Assembly (NCBI RefSeq): GCF_004135585.1
Contig: NZ_CP035501.1
Span: forward strand, 2,033,001-2,097,000
Reading direction: 5' to 3'
From: Sphingosinicella sp. BN140058
Lineage (GTDB): Bacteria; Pseudomonadota; Alphaproteobacteria; Sphingomonadales; Sphingomonadaceae
Length of the DNA: 64,000 nucleotides
Shown here: positions 55,682-62,707 of the stretch, one piece after another
How the letters are laid out: each line of letters starts with the position of its first letter
Position numbering within the stretch: the stretch's first letter is position 1
Notes under the pieces: generated by a model
The model's input: only the letters and a program-made list of their open reading frames with translations
Database searches by the model: none
What the model was told of the DNA's origin: nothing
Program-made: the position numbers and the translations under genes

Positions 55682-56500
55682 ATGGCGCTTCCTGTTCCCC
55701 TGTTGACTGCGATGCTGGCGATGACCGCGATCGTCGCGTTCCGCTACGCCGCCGTCAGCGGCGCGTTCGCCTGGCTGACCGAGCGGCGCGCGCCCGGCCT
55801 TTATGCGGGACGCGGAGGGCAGATCCGCAAGGAGATCGGCTGGTCCCTGGCGAGCGCCGCAATCTACGGTCTGCCGGCCGGGCTGCTCGCCTGGGGATGG
55901 CAGGCGCGCGGATGGACACGCATCTACTCGAACGCTTCGGACTATCCACTCTGGTGGTTGCCCGCTTCCGTGCTCCTGTACCTGCTGCTCCACGACACCT
56001 GGTTCTACTGGACCCATCGCTGGATGCACCGGCCCCGGCCGTTCAAGATCGCCCACGCCGTCCACCATGCCAGCCGTCCGCCCACCGCCTGGGCGGCGAT
56101 GAGCTTCCACCCGGTCGAGGCGCTCACCGGCGCTGTGGTCATTCCGGGTCTCGTACTTTTCATCCCGATCCATTATGGTGCGTTGCTCGTCGTTCTTTCG
56201 GTGATGACGGTGATGGGGGTCACCAATCACATGGGCTGGGAGATGTTTCCCGACCGGCTCGTGCGGGGTCCCGCGGGGAAGTGGCTGATCACGGCTTCGC
56301 ATCACGAGCGGCATCACCGCGCGTACAGGTGTAATTATGGGCTTTATTTTCGCTTTTGGGATCGGCTTTGCGGGACGGACGACGGCCTCGGCACGTTCGC
56401 TGCGCACCCGCGCGCTGGCGGCGCTGCTGCTGGCGCCGATGCTGAGCGGGGCGGCGGCGCCGAGCGAGGCGGAACTCGACATCGCGCTGACGCTGCGTAA
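55682..56500 (+). CDS. Sterol desaturase/fatty acid hydroxylase superfamily protein
   Basis: 272-residue di-iron membrane protein with four to five helices. His clusters are HDTWFYWTHRWMHR, HAVHHASRPP, FHPVE and SHHERHHRAYRCNYG. The recognised domain ends near residue 235 (FRFWDRLCGTD). The last 40 residues are a Gly/Ala/Arg run that lies over the start of the DUF2141 gene in another frame. Divergent to crtY, so a carotenoid substrate such as ring 2-hydroxylation is possible, but lipid hydroxylation fits as well. Confidence 0.85.
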   Translation: MALPVPLLTAMLAMTAIVAFRYAAVSGAFAWLTERRAPGLYAGRGGQIRKEIGWSLASAAIYGLPAGLLAWGWQARGWTRIYSNASDYPLWWLPASVLLYLLLHDTWFYWTHRWMHRPRPFKIAHAVHHASRPPTAWAAMSFHPVEALTGAVVIPGLVLFIPIHYGALLVVLSVMTVMGVTNHMGWEMFPDRLVRGPAGKWLITASHHERHHRAYRCNYGLYFRFWDRLCGTDDGLGTFAAHPRAGGAAAGADAERGGGAERGGTRHRADAA

Positions 56501-56837
56501 CGCCAACGGTCTCGTTCGCCTGTGCCTGACCGGGCGACCGGCCAATTTCCCGGCCGATTGCAAGGCCGATCCCAATGCGGTGCGAAAGACGGTCGCGGCG
56601 GCTCGGACGCTGACGGTGCGCATCCCCGGCGTCGCCCCCGGCACCTACGGCCTGTCCTTGATCCATGACGAGAATGGCAACGGCAAGCTCGACAAGATCG
56701 GTCCGGTGCCGACCGAAGGGTTCGGCTTTTCCCGCAATCCGGGGATCCGCTTCGGACCGCCGGCCTTCAAGGATGTAAGCTTCTCCGTGGGCGGCGGAAA
56801 AACCGTTCAGACGGTGCGGGTCCGCTACCTTCTTTAG
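56337..56837 (+). CDS. DUF2141 periplasmic protein
   Basis: 166-residue product with a DUF2141 domain from about residue 45: ELDIALTLRNANGLVRLCL, then GLSLIHDENGNGKLDKIG and PTEGFGFSRNP, typical of the family. Before it is an apolar signal-like segment (ALAALLLAPMLSGAAA). The only good upstream start is ATG 56337, which overlaps the preceding gene by 164 bases. Either the overlap is real or an indel has fused the gene ends. Role unknown; the family often lies beside carotenoid or lipid genes. Confidence 0.8.
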   Translation: MGFIFAFGIGFAGRTTASARSLRTRALAALLLAPMLSGAAAPSEAELDIALTLRNANGLVRLCLTGRPANFPADCKADPNAVRKTVAAARTLTVRIPGVAPGTYGLSLIHDENGNGKLDKIGPVPTEGFGFSRNPGIRFGPPAFKDVSFSVGGGKTVQTVRVRYLL

Positions 56838-56904
56838 CCTAGGTGGACCGCAGCGCCGACACAGGATAGCCTCGCTGACTGGTGGGGCCGAGGAGAGAGC
56901 GTTG

Positions 56905-57888
56905 ATGGTCCAGGCCCCAGCCCCGATGGGCGACGTGCAGCTTCGGCCTGCGCCGCGGCCGCCGCTTCGGGTGGTGCTGGCGGCGCCCCGCGGTTTCTGC
57001 GCCGGCGTACGCCGGGCGATCGATGCGGTCACCCAGGCGATCGACCATCATGGCGCCCCGGTCTACGTGCGGCGCGCGATCGTCCACAATCTTGCCGTCG
57101 TGCGTGAACTCGAGGCGCGGGGGGCGATCTTCGTGCAGGAGGTCGACGAGGTTCCCCCCGGAGCAGTGCTGATCCTCTCCGCACACGGCGTGACGCCAGG
57201 CATCGCCCAGGCCGCCGAGCAGGGAGGACGCCGGGTGATCGACGCGACCTGCCCGTTGGTCGCCAAGGTGCACCGGGAAGTCGTTCGCCACCACCGCGAC
57301 GGCCGGCACGTCATCCTGATCGGCCATGCCGACCATCCCGAAATCGAGGGCACGCTCGGTCAGTTGCCGCCCGGCGCCGCCGACGTGATCGCCTCCTCCA
57401 GCGAGATCGACGCCCTCGACATTCCGCCGGCCGGCAAGGTCGCCTTCGCCGTGCAGACCACCTTTTCGGTCGACGAGGCGGACGGCATTGCCGCCGCGCT
57501 CGGTGCCCGCTTTGCCGATCTCGCCGGCCCGAGCGGCAGCGACATCTGCTACGCGACGACCAACCGCCAGGCCGCCTTGCGCGCGATCGCCCCATCGGTG
57601 GACGCGATCATCGTCGTCGGCGAAAGCTTCTCTTCCAACGCCAACCGCCTTGCCGAGGTCGCCGCCGCGCAAGGCTGCGAATCGGTTCAGCTCGTCGCCG
57701 GCCCGGAGGAACTCGACTGGAGCGCGGTAGAGGGTCGCGCGTCGATCGGTGTGACCGCGGCCGCCTCGACTCCGGAAAGCTCGGTGTCGGCCGTGCTCGA
57801 CGGGCTGCGGGCGCGCTTCGATCTTGCCATCGAGGAAATCGGCAGCCCGATCGAGAGCGCCCATTTCCGTCCGGTGCGTGTCGCATGA
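56905..57888 (+). CDS. ispH: 4-hydroxy-3-methylbut-2-enyl diphosphate reductase
   Basis: 327-residue [4Fe-4S] enzyme, last step of the MEP pathway, giving IPP and DMAPP. Cluster Cys lie in PRGFCAGV, DATCPLV and DICYATTNRQ. ATG 56905 (or TTG 56902) has GAGGAGAG upstream. The stop overlaps the ispA start (ATGA), so precursor supply genes are coupled beside the crt genes. Confidence 0.97.
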   Translation: MVQAPAPMGDVQLRPAPRPPLRVVLAAPRGFCAGVRRAIDAVTQAIDHHGAPVYVRRAIVHNLAVVRELEARGAIFVQEVDEVPPGAVLILSAHGVTPGIAQAAEQGGRRVIDATCPLVAKVHREVVRHHRDGRHVILIGHADHPEIEGTLGQLPPGAADVIASSSEIDALDIPPAGKVAFAVQTTFSVDEADGIAAALGARFADLAGPSGSDICYATTNRQAALRAIAPSVDAIIVVGESFSSNANRLAEVAAAQGCESVQLVAGPEELDWSAVEGRASIGVTAAASTPESSVSAVLDGLRARFDLAIEEIGSPIESAHFRPVRVA

Positions 57889-58799
57889 CGACGCTCACCC
57901 TCAGCCATGACGAAGGCCTGCTGGCGCCCTCGCTCCGCCGGATCGCCGACGAAATGGACCGTGCGTTCGATCGGCTGCTGGCGGAACCCGCCGACGGCCG
58001 GGCGCGGCTCTACCAGGCGATGCGCCACGCCGCGATCGGCGGCGGCAAGCGGCTGCGGCCCCTGCTCGTGATCGCGGCCGCCGAGCTGTTCGGGGTTCCG
58101 CGGCCGCGCGCCTTCATCGCCGGGCTGGCGGTCGAATGCATTCATGTCCACTCGCTGATCCACGACGATCTGCCGTGCATGGACGATGACGATCTCCGCC
58201 GCGGCAAAGCCACCGTGCACCGAGCCTTCGACGAGGCGACGGCGGTGCTGGCCGGCGATTCGCTTCATGCACTCGCCTTCGAGCTGCTCGCCGACCGAGG
58301 GCTGCATCCCGATCCCGCGGTGCGGGTGGAGCTCGCGGTGTCGCTGGCGCGCAGCGCCGGTGCCTCGGGCATGGCAGGCGGACAGATGCTCGATCTTCTG
58401 CCCGAACCGTCCATCGGCGATTTCGAAGCGATCGCCCGTCTCCAGCGGTTGAAGACCGGTGCGCTGATCGGCTGGTGTCTCGATGCCGGCGCAGCGCTCG
58501 GTGAGGCGAGCGAGGAGGCGCGGCGCAGCCTGCGCGGCTATGCACGCTGCATCGGCCTCGCCTTCCAGATCGCCGACGATCTGCTCGATGTCGAGGGGTG
58601 CGAAAAGACGGCGGGCAAGCGGCTGCGCAAGGACGATGCCGCCGGCAAGCCGACTTTCGTCTCGCTGCTTGGCGCGCCCGCCGCGCGCGCGCAGGCCCAA
58701 TTGCTGTCGACCCAGGCGATTGACCATCTCGCCGATTTCGGCGCGCGCGCAGAGCTGCTCCGCGCGGTCGCCCGGTTTACCGTCGACCGCGACCGCTAA
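57885..58799 (+). CDS. ispA: Short-chain prenyl diphosphate synthase (farnesyl type)
   Basis: 304-residue prenyltransferase. First Asp-rich motif HDDLPCMDDDD with the two-residue insertion of type II bacterial enzymes; second is FQIADDLLDVEG. VECIHVHSLIHDD resembles E. coli IspA closely, so farnesyl diphosphate is the likely product. No separate crtE is in the window; geranylgeranyl diphosphate could be made here or elsewhere. Confidence 0.93.
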   Translation: MTTLTLSHDEGLLAPSLRRIADEMDRAFDRLLAEPADGRARLYQAMRHAAIGGGKRLRPLLVIAAAELFGVPRPRAFIAGLAVECIHVHSLIHDDLPCMDDDDLRRGKATVHRAFDEATAVLAGDSLHALAFELLADRGLHPDPAVRVELAVSLARSAGASGMAGGQMLDLLPEPSIGDFEAIARLQRLKTGALIGWCLDAGAALGEASEEARRSLRGYARCIGLAFQIADDLLDVEGCEKTAGKRLRKDDAAGKPTFVSLLGAPAARAQAQLLSTQAIDHLADFGARAELLRAVARFTVDRDR

Positions 58800-58806
58800 G
58801 GGCGGT

Positions 58807-59418
58807 CTACAGCCCCGCTTCCACCGCGAGGCGGACGGCGTCGGCCGAGGTGGCCGCGTTCAGCCGCACCAGCAGGGCGGCACGGTGCATCTTGACCGTC
58901 TTCTCGTTGATGCCGAGCGCGGCCGCGATCTGCTTGTTGCGCAGACCGAGCGCCATCTGCTGGAGCACCTCGCGCTGCCGCTCGGTGAGTGCGGTGAGCC
59001 GACCGCGCGCAGCTTCGGCACGCGCGATCGCGTCGCGGGCGTCGGCGTCGGTGACGTCCATCTGCGAGCCGATGAAATAGGCAAGCCGCCCCTCGTCGTC
59101 GAACAAGGGCGCGACCATGACGGCGTTGCGAAACGCCGTCCCGTCGCGGCGATAGTTGAGCAGTTCGGTCATCACCGGCTTCGCATCGCGAATCGCGTCA
59201 CGCATCGCCTGCAGCGGAGCCTCTTCCGTGCCGGGCCCGGCGAGGATCCTGCAGTTGCGGCCGATCAGCTCGTCCTGCGAATAACCGGTGAGCGTCTCGA
59301 ACGCGGAGTTGACCGCGCGGATCGGATTGTCCGGCAGGCGGGGATCGGTGACGATTGCGGCAATCGGACTGAGGCGGATCGAGGCGAACAGCGCCTCTTC
59401 GTCGTCGGCAACGGGCAT
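58807..59418 (-). CDS. LOV-HTH blue-light transcription factor (EL222-like)
   Basis: 203-residue regulator. The LOV domain (about 12-125) has the flavin-adduct Cys56 in GRNCRILAG, FMN-contact Asn88 and Asn98 in LLNYRRDGTAFRNAV and Gln119 in YFIGSQMDVT, all expected of a photoactive LOV. A linker helix leads to a LuxR-type HTH (about 144-203; LTERQREVLQQMALGLRNKQ, EKTVKMHRAAL). This is the architecture of EL222 of Erythrobacter litoralis, whose dimer binds DNA after blue light. It starts 9 bases downstream of the nucleotidyltransferase gene and ends 7 bases from ispA's stop on the other strand. Confidence 0.95.
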   Translation of the reverse strand: MPVADDEEALFASIRLSPIAAIVTDPRLPDNPIRAVNSAFETLTGYSQDELIGRNCRILAGPGTEEAPLQAMRDAIRDAKPVMTELLNYRRDGTAFRNAVMVAPLFDDEGRLAYFIGSQMDVTDADARDAIARAEAARGRLTALTERQREVLQQMALGLRNKQIAAALGINEKTVKMHRAALLVRLNAATSADAVRLAVEAGL

Positions 59419-59427
59419 GGAGCTCCT

Positions 59428-60252
59428 TTAGCCTGCGCTTGTGCCGGTTGACAAACCGCGCCCTTGCGCCGGTTCGCGTGCGGCAACAATGCTTTGGACG
59501 AGCGCCAGATCCGCAGGCTTGTCGACATCGATCGCCGCCTCCGCGAATGGCAACCGCACGGGCTTGAGATCGAGCCCGAGCGACCGTCCGGCCCTGGCGG
59601 CGGCCTTGGGCAGGGAGATCGTGCGGGTGAAGGCACGCAGGAACAGCATCGGCCCGAAAAAGGTGAGGAGCTTAAGCGCCTTTTTCCGCTCCTTCTCGAC
59701 GCGTCCCCAGAAATCCAGGGTCGCGCGGCCGGCCGGGGTGGCCAGCGCGAACAGGTTCGCACCGGAAAAATGCCCGTCGGAGAATTTGAGCCAGGTCCGC
59801 TTCGTCTCGGGGTAGGCCGCTTCCACCGTGGTCCGGTCCGCCACCGCGAACGCCACGTCCGCGCCCGCCGCGCCGGCGAGGAATGTCTCGACCATGTCGA
59901 CGGACAGCAAGGCATGGTCGGCGGTGGCGATCAGCACCGGCCAGGGCGCGACGTCGCCGCCCGCAATCGCCGCGATGCTCGCGGAGATGCCGTCACCCGC
60001 CGGGGCGGTGCGGATTCGTGCCGAGTCTCCGATCCACGGCGCGATATCGGCGAGCAGGGCGTCGGGCGACTGGGCGAGAATGACGATCCGCGCGACGGAG
60101 GGGCAATCGAGCAAGGTCGCCGCCACTCTTGCGAGCATCGGCACGCCGCCGACCGGGATCAGCGCCTTGGCGCGGACATTCTGGCTCGCCGCAAAGGCGG
60201 ACTCGCCGGGCCTTTCCCCCGCCAGAACGATCGCCGTCCAATCCGATGCCAC
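59428..60252 (-). CDS. MobA-like nucleotidyltransferase (paralogue)
   Basis: 274-residue NTP transferase. Nucleotide loop WTAIVLAGERPGE, then KALIPVGGVPML, metal Asp in IATADHALL, and GANLFALATPAGRATLDFW. It shares order and several phrases (KAL.PV.G..M, the TADN/TADH motif, NLF and a KKA hydrophobic LF..R segment) with the gene at 2496-3290. Start is set at GTG 60252, since a longer form would overlap the divergent gene at 60357. Cotranscribed with the LOV-HTH gene. With the LicC-like, HIT and CDP-alcohol transferase genes it suggests head-group activation. Confidence 0.82.
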   Translation of the reverse strand: MASDWTAIVLAGERPGESAFAASQNVRAKALIPVGGVPMLARVAATLLDCPSVARIVILAQSPDALLADIAPWIGDSARIRTAPAGDGISASIAAIAGGDVAPWPVLIATADHALLSVDMVETFLAGAAGADVAFAVADRTTVEAAYPETKRTWLKFSDGHFSGANLFALATPAGRATLDFWGRVEKERKKALKLLTFFGPMLFLRAFTRTISLPKAAARAGRSLGLDLKPVRLPFAEAAIDVDKPADLALVQSIVAAREPAQGRGLSTGTSAG

Positions 60253-60356
60253 CAAGCCCAACTGCCTTCCCGTCACGAAGTGATCGTAAAAATGACGCAA
60301 TTGGCTGCACAAGCACGCAAGTTGCGGTAGCGCAACGCATCTTTCCGGACTTGGAC

Positions 60357-61109
60357 ATGTCGATTTCAAAAGCTGTCATCCTCAGCGCGGGCAAAGGCTC
60401 GCGCCTTCTGCCGCTCACCGCGGACCTGCCGAAGTGCCTCATCGATCTCGCCGGCAAGAGCCTGCTGGAATGGCAGCTCGACGTCCTCCAGGGGGCCGGC
60501 GTCTCCGATATCGTCGTCGTGACCGGCTTCCGCGACCATCTCGTCGATGCCGTTGCCGCCAAGCGCACCGGCGTGCGCACCCTCTTCAACCCCTTCTACC
60601 ATGTCGCCGACAATCTCGGATCGGTGTGGATGGCGCGGGAGGAATTTGCCGGCGACGTGCTGCTGCTCAACGGCGACACTTTGGTGTCGGCCGCGCTTGC
60701 CGAGCGCGTCGTCACTGCGCGGACCGGGCCGATCGCGGTCACCGTCGACGAGAAGGACAGCTACGATTCGGACGACATGAAGGTGCTTCGCGACGGCGAT
60801 CGTCTGCGGCGGATCGGCAAGGCGCTGGAGCCGGGCGAGTATAATGCCGAATCGATCGGCTTCCTCGCCTTCCGCGGCGAAGGCGGCGGCGCCTTCATTC
60901 GCCAGGTCGAGGCGATGATGCGCACGCCCGACGGCACCCGCCGCTGGTACCTGCGCGCGATCGACGAACTCGCTCGCGCCGGCGCCGACGTTCGCACTGT
61001 CTCGATCCACGGCGAAGAATGGCAGGAAGTCGATTTCCCGGAGGATGTCGTCAAGGCCGCGGCTCTGACCGCACGCTGGGCGCTCGCCGAGAAGCAGGCC
61101 GCCGCTTAA
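60357..61109 (+). CDS. LicC-like sugar/choline-phosphate nucleotidyltransferase
   Basis: 250-residue protein of the nucleotidyltransferase family that activates phosphocholine, phosphoinositol or sugar phosphates. Signature KAVILSAGKGSRLLPLTADLPKCLIDLAGKSLL, metal-binding LLLNGDTLV and the late EEWQEVDFPEDV Asp. The GSRL(x)PLT...PK(C)L pattern is that of LicC/IPCT. Overlaps the HIT gene stop by 4 bases (convergent). Likely product is a CDP-alcohol used by the phosphatidyltransferase at 61549 (inference). Confidence 0.85.
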   Translation: MSISKAVILSAGKGSRLLPLTADLPKCLIDLAGKSLLEWQLDVLQGAGVSDIVVVTGFRDHLVDAVAAKRTGVRTLFNPFYHVADNLGSVWMAREEFAGDVLLLNGDTLVSAALAERVVTARTGPIAVTVDEKDSYDSDDMKVLRDGDRLRRIGKALEPGEYNAESIGFLAFRGEGGGAFIRQVEAMMRTPDGTRRWYLRAIDELARAGADVRTVSIHGEEWQEVDFPEDVVKAAALTARWALAEKQAAA

Positions 61110-61537
61110 CCGGGCCAGGCTTGGCGGAGCCAGCCGACCAAGTCTGCGATCTGCCCCGAATCGAGATCCACGGCGTCGCCGAGGGCGGGAGCCTTCGGCC
61201 AGCCGGCATCGGCAATGGCGATGCCGCAGGCAGAGCGCTCCCCCGCATAACGGGGGATGACGTGGAAGTGGACGTGCGGATCCACCATCATCAGCATCAG
61301 ATAGTTGATCTTGTCATAGGCGACGGCCGCGCCGAGCGCGGCTTCGATGTCGGAAATCGTGCGCTGCATTTCGGCGAACGCCGCGGCGGGCAGGTCGGAG
61401 AAGGCGGTCGCCTCTCCCTTGGCGGCGAGCACCAGGCTGCCGAGGGTTGGCTGAGAGGGCCTGAGCAGCACCACCCAATGATCGTATTCGGCGACGAGCG
61501 TGCCGGGGTGGCCGAAGCGGTCGATGGTCGCATTCAT
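61106..61537 (-). CDS. HIT-family hydrolase/transferase
   Basis: 143-residue protein with the catalytic HIT motif HVHFHVIPRY (His-x-His-x-His). Other residues such as LRPSQPTLGSLVLAAKGE fit the GalT/Ap4A-type branch. It may hydrolyse dinucleoside polyphosphates or nucleotidyl intermediates. Start ATG 61537 is 11 bases after the phosphatidyltransferase stop, so they form one transcript. Confidence 0.9.
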   Translation of the reverse strand: MNATIDRFGHPGTLVAEYDHWVVLLRPSQPTLGSLVLAAKGEATAFSDLPAAAFAEMQRTISDIEAALGAAVAYDKINYLMLMMVDPHVHFHVIPRYAGERSACGIAIADAGWPKAPALGDAVDLDSGQIADLVGWLRQAWPG

Positions 61538-61548
61538 GGCTATTGTCC

Positions 61549-62652
61549 TCAGGCGAGCCAGGAGGTCACCGGCCGCCCGCGTGCGTCCGCCGCGAGCGCC
61601 TGAACCAGCTGGGCGGCGTGCACGACGAGCGAGATCAGCGTCCACGCCGCCACCGCGATCAGGCCCCAGTCCGGCCGCCCGACGGCGAGGAAGGCGAGCA
61701 GGATCACCATGTTCGGATTGCGCCGCGCGGTGATCAGCCGGAACCAGCTGTCGAAGCGCCGCCAGACGTGGATGTGCATCTTGTAGCGGCGCATGAAGAT
61801 GCCTTCGATCACCCGCTGGACCACATATCCCCCGATGATCGCCAGGAGCACCCAGGCGAAGGTTTCGCCGGCAAGCGGCCGGCCATAGGCATGAAGGCCG
61901 ACGCCCCAGGCCCACCACCAGAAAGGCGGATGGACGAGATCGATGCCATGATCGAAGATGTTGCCCAGCGGCGACGAGGTGATCGTGCAGCGGGCGAGCT
62001 TGCCGTCGACGGTGTCTAGCACCATGAAGCCGAGCCCGACCGCGAGCCCGGTCCAATAATAGCCCTCGAAGAACAGGAAGGTCGCGGCGATGCAGAGCAA
62101 GGCGCCGACCGCGGTCACCTGGTTGGGCGTGATCCCGAAGCGGGCCGCCCAGCGGGTGAGCACCAGCGCCCATTCCGGCCAGAGATATTTGGTGAGCAGA
62201 TCGGTCACGCCCTTGTAGGCGCCGAAATAGCTGGCGCGCTCAAGGGCCGGAACCGTTTCCGGCGTCAGGCGGCCGAGAAACGGCTTCTCGCGCTTGCGCA
62301 ACGCCTCGTTGCCGAGGCTGCCCAGATCTTCATAGGCGATCACGGTCAGGGCGCCGGCAGCAAGCGCCTCGCCATGGCCCATCGCGTAGGTGACGGCGAG
62401 ACGGGCATCGAGATCCTCGACATGGGCGAGAACCGGTACGCCGCCGAGGGTCAGCACGTGATCCGGGCGCTCGGCCATCCAGCGCAGCCACGCCGGATCC
62501 CAGACGAAATCGAGATTGGCGACCAGCGGGCCGCCGCCGGCGCCGGATGCGAAGTCGACATCCTGCGCCGCCGCGATCCGGGCCAGCCGCTCGCGCGGGG
62601 TCAGGCCCCAGAGCCGCGTTCGATTGGTCCCCGCCGGGAGAACGGCATTCAT
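61549..62652 (-). CDS. CDP-alcohol phosphatidyltransferase with N-terminal domain
   Basis: 367-residue membrane enzyme. The family signature D-x2-D-G-x2-A-R-x8-G-x3-D-x3-D is complete (LDTVDGKLAR...GNIFDHGID, about residues 213-238) among six helices. The first 150 residues are soluble and include ALTVIAYEDLGSLGNEALRKREKPFLGRLTPE, which resembles the linker between nucleotidyltransferase and transferase parts of IPCT-DIPPS enzymes, so it may be a decayed transferase domain. Start ATG 62652 has GAAGGA at a usable distance. Probable role: transfer of a phospho-alcohol head group to a lipid. Confidence 0.86.
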   Translation of the reverse strand: MNAVLPAGTNRTRLWGLTPRERLARIAAAQDVDFASGAGGGPLVANLDFVWDPAWLRWMAERPDHVLTLGGVPVLAHVEDLDARLAVTYAMGHGEALAAGALTVIAYEDLGSLGNEALRKREKPFLGRLTPETVPALERASYFGAYKGVTDLLTKYLWPEWALVLTRWAARFGITPNQVTAVGALLCIAATFLFFEGYYWTGLAVGLGFMVLDTVDGKLARCTITSSPLGNIFDHGIDLVHPPFWWWAWGVGLHAYGRPLAGETFAWVLLAIIGGYVVQRVIEGIFMRRYKMHIHVWRRFDSWFRLITARRNPNMVILLAFLAVGRPDWGLIAVAAWTLISLVVHAAQLVQALAADARGRPVTSWLA

Positions 62653-62707
62653 TCTTTGCATTCCTTCGAGACTAGGCTTCGATGCGGCTACGGCGCATCG
62701 GTGACAA

